From Fidelibacterota bacterium (GTDB lineage Bacteria > Fidelibacterota > Marinisomatia > Marinisomatales > TCS55), in NCBI GenBank assembly GCA_014239435.1, contig JAAZYX010000033.1, positions 150,871-214,870 on the forward strand: 64,000 bases of DNA, written 5' to 3'. Every line of letters starts with the position of its first letter. Positions within the stretch are counted from its first letter, which is position 1. Both the position numbers and the translations under genes were made by a program. Shown here piece by piece: positions 7,085 to 16,113 of this stretch. The notes under the pieces were generated by a model, which was given only the letters and a program-made list of their open reading frames with translations, was not told the origin of the DNA and ran no database searches.

Positions 7085-9048
7085 AATGCTTCCTTCCCGG
7101 GCCAAAGAGAAATGGCGGTGCCAAGTACGAGGATAATTCCGCCGATCCAAACGAGCCTGACGAGTGGATTAATCATAATTTTCATGAATGCTGTACCAGA
7201 CTCTGTATCGATAGCTGCAAAAACCGAATAAATATCGCGCTGGATTGTGGAATGAATGTCCAGTTCACTGTGCGGCTGCCGTCTGTCAGGATTGGGATTG
7301 TTATGGAAATACACTCTTTTTTCAGGTTTGAGAATCGTCAGCATTTCCCCGTCAGAATTCATGACTCTTATATTGGCTATCCACGCATAATGGTTCGGGC
7401 GTTCAGCTTCCGATAACTTTTCCAGATTAAACTGATATCCGGCGAGGTGCTGATTCTCTCCCACGCGTAATCCCCATTCCGCTTCCTGATCAAATGCCTT
7501 GCCCGCAAACCCGATAAACATTATCACAATTCCAACATGTGCAATGTAACCGCCATAGCGGCTGCGATTTCGAGCAATCATCTTGTTTAACGCGGCAAAA
7601 AGTGATTCACCGAGTTTTTGCATTCGGATAGATGATCCACGTTTAAACTCTAGAAAAATGGCCGTAAACACAAACAGAGAAAGCGAACCGGTAATGGCAG
7701 TAGATCCTCTGTATCCAAGCAAAATCAAAACAATCGCGCTGAGTAATCCTGCAACAATAGGAATGGAAAAATTTCGTAAGAAACTATCCCGCGAAGTTTT
7801 ACGCCACGCTAATAGCGGTCCTACGCCAGTCAGCAGAAGCAATCCAAGACCCAATGGAGTCACAATTTGATTAAAGAACGGCGGCCCGACTGTTATCTTG
7901 GTTCCTTTAACTGCTTCTGAAAGTACGGGGAAAATGGTTCCCCAAAAGACTGCGAAACACAATACAACAAAAAGAACATTATTAAAAACGAACCCGCTTT
8001 CTCGGGATGTAATGGATTCAATTTTTTTATCCGACTTCAATTCAGAAAATCTTTTTGCAAACAGCGCGAAAGATCCCGCCAAAATAAATAATACAAACCC
8101 GAGAAAAAGCGGGCCGAGGGATGATTCTGTAAATGAATGCACAGAGGACATCACACCGCTTCGTGTTAAAAAGGTGCCAAAAATGACGAGCGAAAAGGTC
8201 AATATGATTAACACCATATTCCAGGCTTTCAGCATATTTCGTTTCTCTTGAATTAAGACGGAATGAATAAAAGCTGTTCCTGTCAGCCACGGCATGAAGG
8301 ATGCATTCTCAACCGGGTCCCATGCCCAGTATCCTCCCCAGCCAAGTTCCTGATATGCCCACCAGCCACCCAAAATAATTCCTGCGCTGAGAAACATCCA
8401 GGATACCAATGTCCATCTACGAACGACTCTAATCCAAACCGATCCTGATTCGCCTGCCATCATCGAGGCTATCGCAAAAGCAAACGGTATCGTGAAACCA
8501 ATATATCCGAGATACAGTGTCGGCGGATGGATGGCCATAGTTGCATTTTGAAGAAGCGGATTCAGTCCATTGCCGTTCATTACTTGAAAATCTGCTTCCG
8601 TTGGAAAAAATGGATTGGCAACAAAATTGGTGAGAATAAGGAAAAACCCCTGGACCACACTCAATATCACCAAAACCCAAGGCATAAGCTTGTAATGCCG
8701 GTTTTGGTTTTGGATGACTACTATCCCGCAATAGAGAGATAAAATAAACAGCCAAAATAATAATGATCCTTCCTGGCCGGCCCAGAGAGCGGTCAGTTTG
8801 TAAATGGCCGGCGTCTCTAAACTTGTATAATGCGCGACATAATCAATGTCAAAATTGCTGTTTAATAATTCGGATGTAAGGATTAGTGTCGCAAAGACGA
8901 CAAGCAAACACGTGCCAAGAAAAAGCCGTTGCGCAACAAGATACAGCCGTGCATCTTTACTAAAATGAAACCAAAAGACTGAAAGAATAGAAAGAAGGCT
9001 AAATCCGAGAGCGAGATTCAGGGCATAAGCGCCGGCAACAGGTGTCAT
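7081..9048 (-). CDS. ccmF: Cytochrome c haem lyase subunit CcmF
   Basis: A 655-residue polytopic membrane protein of the normal CcmF size. The tryptophan-rich WWD domain is at about residues 226-255 (GGWWAYQELGWGGYWAWDP), flanked by conserved His residues such as AIHPPTLYLGY at about 172-182. The C-terminal third contains the large periplasmic domain (about 550-640) seen in CcmF and a final membrane helix. It transfers haem from CcmE to apocytochrome c. It starts inside the ccmE stop (ATGA). No ccmG or ccmH is present in the window. Confidence 0.95.
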   Translation of the reverse strand: MTPVAGAYALNLALGFSLLSILSVFWFHFSKDARLYLVAQRLFLGTCLLVVFATLILTSELLNSNFDIDYVAHYTSLETPAIYKLTALWAGQEGSLLFWLFILSLYCGIVVIQNQNRHYKLMPWVLVILSVVQGFFLILTNFVANPFFPTEADFQVMNGNGLNPLLQNATMAIHPPTLYLGYIGFTIPFAFAIASMMAGESGSVWIRVVRRWTLVSWMFLSAGIILGGWWAYQELGWGGYWAWDPVENASFMPWLTGTAFIHSVLIQEKRNMLKAWNMVLIILTFSLVIFGTFLTRSGVMSSVHSFTESSLGPLFLGFVLFILAGSFALFAKRFSELKSDKKIESITSRESGFVFNNVLFVVLCFAVFWGTIFPVLSEAVKGTKITVGPPFFNQIVTPLGLGLLLLTGVGPLLAWRKTSRDSFLRNFSIPIVAGLLSAIVLILLGYRGSTAITGSLSLFVFTAIFLEFKRGSSIRMQKLGESLFAALNKMIARNRSRYGGYIAHVGIVIMFIGFAGKAFDQEAEWGLRVGENQHLAGYQFNLEKLSEAERPNHYAWIANIRVMNSDGEMLTILKPEKRVYFHNNPNPDRRQPHSELDIHSTIQRDIYSVFAAIDTESGTAFMKIMINPLVRLVWIGGIILVLGTAISLWPGKEAF

Positions 9049-9479
9049 AAATTCAATGCGTCTAACTGATAACTTGATTCATCCCGCAAATCACCTTCGT
9101 ATCGGGAAGCGCATTTTGTCTGCAATTCATCCGCTTCAAAAATTCCGCTTACGTATTGTCCTGTAACGATTACTTCTGCATCATCAGTAAAGAGGTCCGG
9201 ACGGGCGTGGGTGTAATGCACCGGAACCGTGTGAGATCCCTGGGAAAGTGTAAATCTGCAATCCAGTAAATTGGTTTTTTGGATGACGATGGAACCCGGT
9301 TTTACAATGCCTCCAAGCCGAATGCGGCGGTCTCCCGCTGCTTCAATTTCTTCAAGGGACAAAAAGGTAATCATATGAGATTCCTGAGGGTTAGTTTCTG
9401 ATGAGACACGGAAAATCCAAAATAGAGCCACTAGAACTATTCCGGATACGGTAAGAATGATTTTTTTATTTTGAGGCAT
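9045..9479 (-). CDS. ccmE: Haem chaperone CcmE, cysteine-type variant
   Basis: A 144-residue protein with an N-terminal membrane anchor (about 5-23) and a periplasmic OB-fold domain (LGGIVKPGSIVI, VPVHYTHARPDLF, VIVTGQY). In E. coli, haem binds covalently to His130 of an HxxxY motif. Here the equivalent site reads KCASRY, giving Cys123 and Tyr127, a CxxxY variant known from some Desulfovibrio and archaea. It therefore probably attaches haem through cysteine. The ATG at 9479 overlaps the mutase stop as TAATG. It is followed by ccmF in a coupled arrangement. Confidence 0.93.
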   Translation of the reverse strand: MPQNKKIILTVSGIVLVALFWIFRVSSETNPQESHMITFLSLEEIEAAGDRRIRLGGIVKPGSIVIQKTNLLDCRFTLSQGSHTVPVHYTHARPDLFTDDAEVIVTGQYVSGIFEADELQTKCASRYEGDLRDESSYQLDALNL

Positions 9480-11140
9480 TAGAATACCGCGGATTCCTGC
9501 CATTCGCCAAACTCTGCTTTCAGGGCGTCCACAATTTCACCCAGAGTTGCATATGCTTTTGCTGCCTCAAGAATTGGCGGTAAAAGGTTTTCAGTTCCGG
9601 TAGCAGCAGTTTGAATATGTCGTAGCGCCGCATCCACTTCTTCTTGATTGCGTTCGGATCGAAGCTGATTAAGTGCTTTAAGCTGCTCTTCTTCTGCTTC
9701 GTTCCCAATTTCCAAAATCGGAATTTCTATTTCTTCATTTTCCTTTTCAAACTTATTTACTCCAACTACAATCCGGGTGTTTGCATCAACTTTTTTCTGA
9801 TAATCTGATGCTGCATGCGCTATTTCCCGCTGAAAAAATCCTTCTTCAATCGCCGGAATTACGCCACCCAAGTCTTCTATTTGTTTGAAATACTCTTCTG
9901 CTTCCGTTTCCATTCGATTCGTTAATTCTTCGATATACCAAGAACCGCCAAGCGGATCTGCGACATTCGCAACTCCGGTTTCAAACGCTATCAGCTGTTG
10001 TGTCCTCAGCGCAATTTCCGCAGCTTTCCGAGTTGGAAGCGCAAGTGTTTCATCCATGGAATTGGTATGGAGTGATTGGGTGCCTCCCAGCACGGCCGCC
10101 ATTGCTTGGAAGGCAGTCCGGGAAATGTTGTTTTCCGGCTGCTGGGCTGTTAAGGAACATCCGGCAGTCTGGGTATGAAAACGTAATTTCCAGGATCGCG
10201 GATTTTTTGCACCGTATTTTTCTTTCAGATGGCGTGCCCAAATCCGACGGGCTGCGCGAAATTTTGCAATTTCCTCGAAAAAATCCAGATGGGAATTGAA
10301 AAAAAATGAAAGCCGCGGCGCAAATTCATCTACATCCAACCCTGCTTTCACCGCGTATTCGATATAAGTAAATCCATCTGCAAGTGTAAATGCCAATTCC
10401 TGCACTGCTGTAGAGCCGGCTTCCCGAATATGGTACCCAGAAATAGAAATGGTATTGAATTGCGGCATGTATTCCGTGCAATACTGCATCATATCCGTGA
10501 CGACTCTCATAGAAGCTTCCGGTGGAAATATCCACTCTTTCTGTGCAATGAATTCTTTTAGAATATCGTTTTGCATTGTGCCGCGAAGATTCTCAAGTGG
10601 GATACCTTGTTTTTCTGCAACTGCAATGTAAAAAACCAACAGGATAACAGCCGGGCCATTGATGGTTTGAGACACGGAAATTTTTCCCAAATCTATTCCT
10701 GAAAATAAAGTTTCCATATCTTTGAGTGATGCAACGCTGACACCGCACTTTCCAACTTCGCCTTCTGCGAATGGATGCCCCGGATCGTATCCCATAAGCG
10801 TCGGCATATCATAAGCGACCGAAAGCCCCATCTGTCCTTCTTTCATTAGAAAATGGTAGCGCTCGTTGGTTTCTTTGGGAGTACCAAAGCCGGAAAATTG
10901 CCGCATAGTCCACAGTTTGCCGCGGTACATGTTGGCGTGAATGCCGCGGGTAAACGGATACTGTCCCGGAAACCCGAGCTGATCTAAATATCCATTCTGT
11001 TCGCCGTCCGCCGGATAATACAGCGTCTCCAACGGATCGCCACTTAGGGTGTCAAAGTCGTAATCCCTTTTTGAAGACCGATTCGCTTCTTCTTTCCAAA
11101 GAGATTGAGCTTCGTCAAATAGGTTCAATTGTTTATTCAT
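9479..11140 (-). CDS. Acyl-CoA mutase large subunit (methylmalonyl-CoA mutase family)
   Basis: A 553-residue catalytic TIM-barrel subunit of a B12-dependent acyl-CoA mutase, without the C-terminal cobalamin-binding domain. That domain must come from a separate small subunit not seen here. Family motifs are clear: [12 protein letters not shown] with His237 (the His244 equivalent of the Propionibacterium enzyme), [14 protein letters not shown] and [10 protein letters not shown]. The position equivalent to Tyr89 is Phe82 (RQFSGFG), while the Arg207 equivalent (Arg212, SMRVV) is kept. The substrate may therefore not be strictly methylmalonyl-CoA. It is the first gene of the long leftward operon and lies divergent from a DNA methyltransferase. 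A cobalamin adenosyltransferase gene at 18039 could supply its cofactor. Confidence 0.88.
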   Translation of the reverse strand: MNKQLNLFDEAQSLWKEEANRSSKRDYDFDTLSGDPLETLYYPADGEQNGYLDQLGFPGQYPFTRGIHANMYRGKLWTMRQFSGFGTPKETNERYHFLMKEGQMGLSVAYDMPTLMGYDPGHPFAEGEVGKCGVSVASLKDMETLFSGIDLGKISVSQTINGPAVILLVFYIAVAEKQGIPLENLRGTMQNDILKEFIAQKEWIFPPEASMRVVTDMMQYCTEYMPQFNTISISGYHIREAGSTAVQELAFTLADGFTYIEYAVKAGLDVDEFAPRLSFFFNSHLDFFEEIAKFRAARRIWARHLKEKYGAKNPRSWKLRFHTQTAGCSLTAQQPENNISRTAFQAMAAVLGGTQSLHTNSMDETLALPTRKAAEIALRTQQLIAFETGVANVADPLGGSWYIEELTNRMETEAEEYFKQIEDLGGVIPAIEEGFFQREIAHAASDYQKKVDANTRIVVGVNKFEKENEEIEIPILEIGNEAEEEQLKALNQLRSERNQEEVDAALRHIQTAATGTENLLPPILEAAKAYATLGEIVDALKAEFGEWQESAVF

Positions 11141-11200
11141 GTGATATCAAATTCCAGCTTAAACAGACCCTAAAATTAGTAAGAAATTTTGTGATTTATG

Positions 11201-11217
11201 ATCCTTTTGAAAAGGAT
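11201..11217. repeat. Perfect 17-bp palindrome in divergent intergenic region
   Basis: ATCCTTTTGAAAAGGAT is an exact inverted repeat of 8-bp arms around a single G. It lies in the 122-bp region between the divergent mutase and methyltransferase genes, 45 bp before the methyltransferase ATG. It could be an operator for a dimeric regulator or a small hairpin. No known regulator site is recognised. I see no convincing -35/-10 pair for either gene in this interval. Confidence 0.5.
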
Positions 11218-11262
11218 ACTTCGGGGGAGATTTTTTCTTAAAAACTCTGTAAACTACATCCA

Positions 11263-12039
11263 ATGAAAACGAATATAATATTTCATAAATCCTGCGAAAG
11301 AATGGACGATGTTCCAAACGAGTCCATTCGCCTCATCGTAACCAGTCCTCCTTATTTTAATGCAAAGGATTACGGAACGAATGATCAAATCGGTAAATCC
11401 AGCAAATCCTATGAACACTATATTGCTTCTATGGTTCCGATCTGGAAAGAATGTTTCCGCGTGCTAAAGCCTAATGGAAAATTGTGCATTAATACTCCGA
11501 TTTTGCCGATGGAAAAAGCAGTCATGAATACCCATCATAACAGGGATTACCAAAACATAAACAATGATATTGAGACCAGTATATTGACAGAAACAGATTT
11601 GTTTCGATACGATCTCATTATTTGGGATAAGGGAAGCACTGACCAATTGATGATGGGTTCGTATCCCTTTCCGCCTAATTTTTACGGTCTCAATACTATT
11701 GAATTCATCAATCTGTTTGTAAAAGACGGACAGCCGGAAAAGATATCAAAGGACGTAAAAGAATCGAGCCGGTTGAATAAAGAAGATTGGCGAGAATATA
11801 TTGGAAATATTTGGCGGTTTCCGCCTGAAAAGGACCGATCACATCCTGCGCCATACCCTGAAGAATTACCGCATAGACTGATTCGGATGTTTTCGTTTAA
11901 AGGTGATGCAGTGTTAGACCCGTTTATGGGATCCGGCACAACCGCAGTTGCCGCCGCGAAACTGAGCAGGGAATATATCGGGTATGAATTGAATGGCGAT
12001 TTTATTCAAATGGCCAACAACCGACTAAATTTACTGTAG
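11263..12039 (+). CDS. Site-specific DNA methyltransferase (probable N4-cytosine or N6-adenine type)
   Basis: A 258-residue amino-methyltransferase. The catalytic motif IV TSPPYF comes first (SPPY at 28-31), and the AdoMet-binding DPFMGSGTT motif comes near the C-terminus (219-227), with HPAPYPEELPHRLI just before it. This is the beta-type motif order. SPPY is usual for N4-cytosine enzymes, though some N6-adenine enzymes also carry it. It is convergent with a putative endonuclease gene and overlaps it by 9 bp, so it is probably the protective half of a type II restriction-modification system. The recognition sequence cannot be read from the protein. Confidence 0.85.
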   Translation: MKTNIIFHKSCERMDDVPNESIRLIVTSPPYFNAKDYGTNDQIGKSSKSYEHYIASMVPIWKECFRVLKPNGKLCINTPILPMEKAVMNTHHNRDYQNINNDIETSILTETDLFRYDLIIWDKGSTDQLMMGSYPFPPNFYGLNTIEFINLFVKDGQPEKISKDVKESSRLNKEDWREYIGNIWRFPPEKDRSHPAPYPEELPHRLIRMFSFKGDAVLDPFMGSGTTAVAAAKLSREYIGYELNGDFIQMANNRLNLL

Positions 12040-12693
12040 CAGAAGCTGACCTGCCGGAGACAGTTCGGTATGATGGAAAATATAATTTTTAGAATTGTAT
12101 TTTCGTTTTTGCCCACTGGGACTTTGAGGCGTGAACCATGTGGATTTTTTCAACCCAATTTCTTCCGGAGAAATAAATCCTGCAATCATGATGTTTCTAT
12201 TCAGCAAAAGAGATTCTCGAATTTTTCCTTCCGAGCTTTCTTCCTTGTTAAAAATAGGTATGGAACAAAAAATAATTCCTCCCGAATATTTTTTAATATG
12301 ATGAAAATGTTTTTCCGTAAAAACCCTGCATCCATATGGATCGTAATCTTTGATTTCTCCGGACCTCAATTTTTGGAACCATTCACTCGGAATTGCTTCC
12401 GTTTTAATATCAAACACTTTTGCGTTTAACACCATATCCCCTTGGTCAGGTTTGTGATCGGTATAATTTTGATCTAACTCCCCAGAAAGTCCCGCCCATT
12501 TACGAACCGCCAACTCTCCCAATGTCCCGATAAAATTGGTTTCCAAATGGTTTAATACTGCCTTCTTCGGGATAAACTGCCTAACAATTTCCTTCGTGCG
12601 TTCCATGGCATGATGAACAGCGGTTTGCACTTGATTCAGAGAAACAGGAACCATGATAAATCCCGGATGAATTTTAGAAACGTTCATCTGCAT
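12031..12693 (-). CDS. Putative type II restriction endonuclease, PD-(D/E)XK-like
   Basis: A 220-residue soluble protein with no family I recognise by name. It has a GTLGELA segment with Glu60, then PDQGD at 82-86 and a beta-strand FDIKTE with Asp95 and Lys97. This is the E...PD...DxK spacing of a PD-(D/E)XK nuclease core. Immediately convergent with and overlapping a DNA methyltransferase, it is the likely cognate restriction enzyme. An ATG two codons in is an alternative start. The fold and activity are inferences. A Vsr-like or unrelated nuclease, or a regulatory protein, cannot be excluded. Confidence 0.62.
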   Translation of the reverse strand: MQMNVSKIHPGFIMVPVSLNQVQTAVHHAMERTKEIVRQFIPKKAVLNHLETNFIGTLGELAVRKWAGLSGELDQNYTDHKPDQGDMVLNAKVFDIKTEAIPSEWFQKLRSGEIKDYDPYGCRVFTEKHFHHIKKYSGGIIFCSIPIFNKEESSEGKIRESLLLNRNIMIAGFISPEEIGLKKSTWFTPQSPSGQKRKYNSKNYIFHHTELSPAGQLLLQ

Positions 12694-12759
12694 TTTTTTA
12701 AGAGGATTGGAAAAACAATGATCGAAACCATTGTCTAATTCATCCTGTTGAGGAAACTG

Positions 12760-14652
12760 TTATGCCGGGATGGGGTCAGGGAATGCTGCAAGTTCAATCA
12801 CAGCTTTAGCAATTCCAGGTTCATCAAGCCCGGTTATTTTCAGTAATTCATTTCGGGTCCCGTGCTCAACAAATGAATCCGGGTGACCGAGACGTTTTAT
12901 TTTTCCTGCGAATCCTTTGTCAGAAAGCCAAGCAGTTACACCTTCGCCAAACCCGCCATGCATTACTCCGTCTTCAACGGTGATGATTTTGTCAAACCGC
13001 TCCATCATTCCTTCAAGGTAAGATTCATCCATCGGTTTTATAAAGCGGCAGTTTACCAGTTCAGCAGAAATGCCCTTGTTAGATAACCCAGCCATAATGC
13101 CTTCCGATGTATGCACCATTGAGCCCACAGCAAGAATTGCCACATCACTGCCTTCATGAACAACATCCCATGAACCGATTGGAATAATTTCCGGAATAAG
13201 ACCTTCTTCGAATGCAAGTGCGGATTCCTTAGGATACCTCGTTACGAATGGAGTGGTTGTCTGATTCAACCCTGTGAATAATAAATTTCTCAGCTCATTC
13301 CCATCTTTTGGTGCGGTGATAATGATATTTTGTATGCAGCGTAAAAATGCAATATCCAGCGATCCGTGATGCGTGGGGCCATCGGGTCCCACAAAGCCTC
13401 CTCTGTCTAAAGTAAAAATCACCGGCAGATTTTGAAGAGAAGCATCATGGACAATCATATCAAAACTGCGCTGGAGGAAAGTTGAGTATAAAGAGACAAT
13501 AGGCCTAAGACCTGCAGCAGCGAGGCCGGTGGCAAAGGTGACGGCATGTCCTTCTGCAATACCAACGTCAAAAAATCTATCGGAATACCGATCTGCAAAA
13601 GGTTTGAGTCCCGTCCCTTCTCGCATGGCAGCAACTACTGCACAAACATCTTTATTTGCTTCGGCCATTTCAATTGCTATGGAACCAAATACAGAGCTGT
13701 ACCCCGGGACTTCACTTTTTTTCTTTCCATTCGCGGATGTGGAGTTTCCCGAAGTGCTGTAATATTTCAGTGGATCCGCTTCAGCTTTTTCTATCCCGCT
13801 TCCTTTTGTTGTAAGTACATGCACAACCGCAGGCTTTTTCAATTCTTTCAGGTTTTGAAATGTATCCATCATTTCTTCCAGATCGTGCCCATCGATTGGG
13901 CCAATGTATCGGATACCCAATTCTTCAAAAATCATACCAGGCACTAGAAAACTTTTCAACCCTTCCTGAAATGAATGTAAAAATTTTTGAATGATTTTTT
14001 TTCCAACTGGTAGCATTTCCGTCGTTTTCCATATCAAGTCTTTAATCCTGTTGTACAGAGGATTTGTTACTACCTTTGTGAGATAATGGGAGACGGCTCC
14101 AACCGTCGGAGAAATAGACATTTGATTGTCATTCAGTACAATCAGGAATTGACCATCAAGCTGGGATACATTATTCAATGCTTCGAAAGCAAGTCCTCCC
14201 GTCATTGCGCCATCACCGATGACAGCAATTACCTGATGATTCTGACCTTTTATATTTCGCGCTTGCGCCATACCGAGTGCGGCGGATATAGATGTACTTG
14301 CGTGCCCGGCGCCCAATACATCGTATTCACTTTCAGACGGTCGGCAAAATCCACTAATACCGTCTTTTTGCCTCAATGTTGGGAATGAGTCTCTTCTGCC
14401 GGTCAGGATTTTATGAGGATAACATTGATGACCAACATCCCAAAGCAACTGATCTTTCGGAGTATCGTAAACCGTATGAAGTGCGATGGTTAAATCCACT
14501 ACACCTAGCGGTGAAGAAAAATGTCCTCCTTTTTCTTCCACAACATTTATGATGTAATCCTTAAGCTCTTCGCTGAGGATATTGAGATCATCAACGGATA
14601 AGGTTCTAAGATCAGCAGGATCATTGATGGAATCGAGGATTTTATACGGCAT
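12760..14652 (-). CDS. dxs: 1-deoxy-D-xylulose-5-phosphate synthase
   Basis: A 630-residue thiamine diphosphate enzyme condensing pyruvate and glyceraldehyde-3-phosphate in the first step of the MEP isoprenoid pathway. Family motifs are the LLWDVGHQCYPHKILTGR region near residue 70, the ThDP motif GDGAMTGGLAFEALNN near 145-160, and DRGGFVGPDGPTHHG in the second domain. The length is normal. The start overlaps the pdxT stop by 11 bp. It ends the nrnA-ispH-pdxS-pdxT-dxs block, so the first and last enzymes of the MEP pathway are in one operon. Confidence 0.97.
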   Translation of the reverse strand: MPYKILDSINDPADLRTLSVDDLNILSEELKDYIINVVEEKGGHFSSPLGVVDLTIALHTVYDTPKDQLLWDVGHQCYPHKILTGRRDSFPTLRQKDGISGFCRPSESEYDVLGAGHASTSISAALGMAQARNIKGQNHQVIAVIGDGAMTGGLAFEALNNVSQLDGQFLIVLNDNQMSISPTVGAVSHYLTKVVTNPLYNRIKDLIWKTTEMLPVGKKIIQKFLHSFQEGLKSFLVPGMIFEELGIRYIGPIDGHDLEEMMDTFQNLKELKKPAVVHVLTTKGSGIEKAEADPLKYYSTSGNSTSANGKKKSEVPGYSSVFGSIAIEMAEANKDVCAVVAAMREGTGLKPFADRYSDRFFDVGIAEGHAVTFATGLAAAGLRPIVSLYSTFLQRSFDMIVHDASLQNLPVIFTLDRGGFVGPDGPTHHGSLDIAFLRCIQNIIITAPKDGNELRNLLFTGLNQTTTPFVTRYPKESALAFEEGLIPEIIPIGSWDVVHEGSDVAILAVGSMVHTSEGIMAGLSNKGISAELVNCRFIKPMDESYLEGMMERFDKIITVEDGVMHGGFGEGVTAWLSDKGFAGKIKRLGHPDSFVEHGTRNELLKITGLDEPGIAKAVIELAAFPDPIPA

Positions 14653-15232
14653 TTGCCAAACAATGTGAGTGAATCATCTCTAAAAATAGCGAATATATAT
14701 TTGAGTCTTGCGACATTTCCGGATGAAAACAGGAAGCCAAATGGTGATCCTGTCTTACCGCCACCGGATCCATCCCCATCTTTCCTATAATTTCAACATT
14801 GCCTCCGATGCGAGTGATTTTGGGAGCACGGATAAACATCGACGACTCAGAAATAGTGTGACCATTCAGTTTTAATTCAACCGGATGAATCCCGGAATGT
14901 ACTTGCCTTCCATATCCGTTTCTATCAACAGTTACATCAATGAGGTTCAATGATGCTATACGGCTGTCATTGGATTCGGAAGCCATTAGAACCAATCCGG
15001 CACACGTTCCAAAAATTGGTTTTTCCTTTGCAAATTTTGAAACTGCGGTGTGAAATCCAGTCTTTTCCATGAGCAATGTCATACAGGTGGATTCCCCTCC
15101 GGGCAAAACCAATCCATCTACCTGAGAAAGCTGGTTTGGGTATTTGATTAAAACTGCAGGACAATCCAGCGATTCCAGTTTTTCAAGGTGCTTTTCATAA
15201 TTTCCTTGAAGAGCAAGGACGCCTACAGTCAT
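14642..15232 (-). CDS. pdxT: Pyridoxal 5'-phosphate synthase glutaminase subunit
   Basis: A 196-residue class I-like glutamine amidotransferase. It starts [17 protein letters not shown], has the glycine-rich LVLPGGEST loop, the nucleophile in FGTCAGLVLMA (Cys near residue 80), and the catalytic His/Glu in the CFHPEMS segment. It provides ammonia to PdxS. The ATG overlaps the pdxS stop (TAATG), giving coupled synthesis of the two subunits. Together they form the DXP-independent vitamin B6 route. Confidence 0.96.
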   Translation of the reverse strand: MTVGVLALQGNYEKHLEKLESLDCPAVLIKYPNQLSQVDGLVLPGGESTCMTLLMEKTGFHTAVSKFAKEKPIFGTCAGLVLMASESNDSRIASLNLIDVTVDRNGYGRQVHSGIHPVELKLNGHTISESSMFIRAPKITRIGGNVEIIGKMGMDPVAVRQDHHLASCFHPEMSQDSNIYSLFLEMIHSHCLANAV

Positions 15233-16113
15233 TACCAGCCTCTTTCCTGCAAAAGCTGGTCTTCCGGTATTTCAGAAATATCCAATCCTTTCATTGCTTT
15301 TTTAAGACCGGATGAAATATTCGCCAGTTTTTCGGGATCATCCGCATAGGTTACCGCTTCCACAATGGCTTTCGCTCGGGGCGCGGGCTCTTCACTCATG
15401 AAAATACCCGACCCCACAAATACGGTTTGCGCTCCCAGCTGCATCATAAGCGATGCATCAGCCGGAGTTGCAACACCCCCAGCAGCAAAATTTGGAACCG
15501 GAAGTTTGCCTAGCTTAGCAACCTGTTGGACCAAACTAAATGGAGCACCCATTTCTTTGGCTTCTGCCATCAGTTCGTCTTGTCCCATGGTGGTTAATTT
15601 CTTTATAGAACTGGTGACCATCCGCATGTGTCGAACGGCTTCCACAATATTTCCGCTTCCTGCCTCGCCTTTCGTCCGGATTAAAGCAGCACCTTCACCG
15701 ATTCTCCTGAGAGCTTCTCCCAGATTTCGGCAACCGCAAACGAACGGAATTTTAAAATCATGCTTCCAAATATGGTTTGCTTCATCAGCGGGAGTGAGCA
15801 CTTCACTTTCATCGATAAAGTCCACTTCAAGTGCTTCCAGTATTTGAGCTTCAGCAAAATGGCCAATCCGAACTTTTGCCATCACTGGAATGGATACTTT
15901 TTTCTGAATTTCGCGAATCATTTCCGGGTCACTCATCCTCGAAATTCCGCCTTCTTTTCGAATAAGCGCAGGGATGCGTTCCAGCGCCATCACCGCTACA
16001 GCGCCTGAATCTTCTGCAATCTGCGCCTGCTCCGTATTCATCACATCCATGATAACTCCGCCCTTTAGCATTTCTGCCAAACCGACTTTTACTTCAAACG
16101 ATCCTTTAGCCAT
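15232..16113 (-). CDS. pdxS: Pyridoxal 5'-phosphate synthase lyase subunit
   Basis: A 293-residue TIM-barrel synthase of the PdxS/SNZ family that builds PLP from ribose-5-phosphate, glyceraldehyde-3-phosphate and ammonia. Visible motifs are GGVIMDVMN, the Schiff-base Lys in [15 protein letters not shown] (about residue 80), [16 protein letters not shown], and [20 protein letters not shown] followed by GSGIF. The length is exactly as expected for the family. It overlaps ispH upstream by 8 bp and pdxT downstream. Confidence 0.98.
   Translation of the reverse strand: MAKGSFEVKVGLAEMLKGGVIMDVMNTEQAQIAEDSGAVAVMALERIPALIRKEGGISRMSDPEMIREIQKKVSIPVMAKVRIGHFAEAQILEALEVDFIDESEVLTPADEANHIWKHDFKIPFVCGCRNLGEALRRIGEGAALIRTKGEAGSGNIVEAVRHMRMVTSSIKKLTTMGQDELMAEAKEMGAPFSLVQQVAKLGKLPVPNFAAGGVATPADASLMMQLGAQTVFVGSGIFMSEEPAPRAKAIVEAVTYADDPEKLANISSGLKKAMKGLDISEIPEDQLLQERGW

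Noticed and set aside
12070-12429. 119-codon plus-strand frame antisense to the putative endonuclease
   Set aside because: Cysteine/phenylalanine-rich composition typical of antisense reading. It lies inside the better-supported nuclease gene.
12715-12734. ACAATG/CATTGT hairpin between the endonuclease gene and dxs
   Set aside because: A 6-bp AT-rich stem with an 8-nt loop and no T-tract. Not convincing as a terminator.
15365-15847. 160-codon open frame on the plus strand opposite pdxS
   Set aside because: It is the antisense reading of a fully conserved pdxS with no family features of its own.
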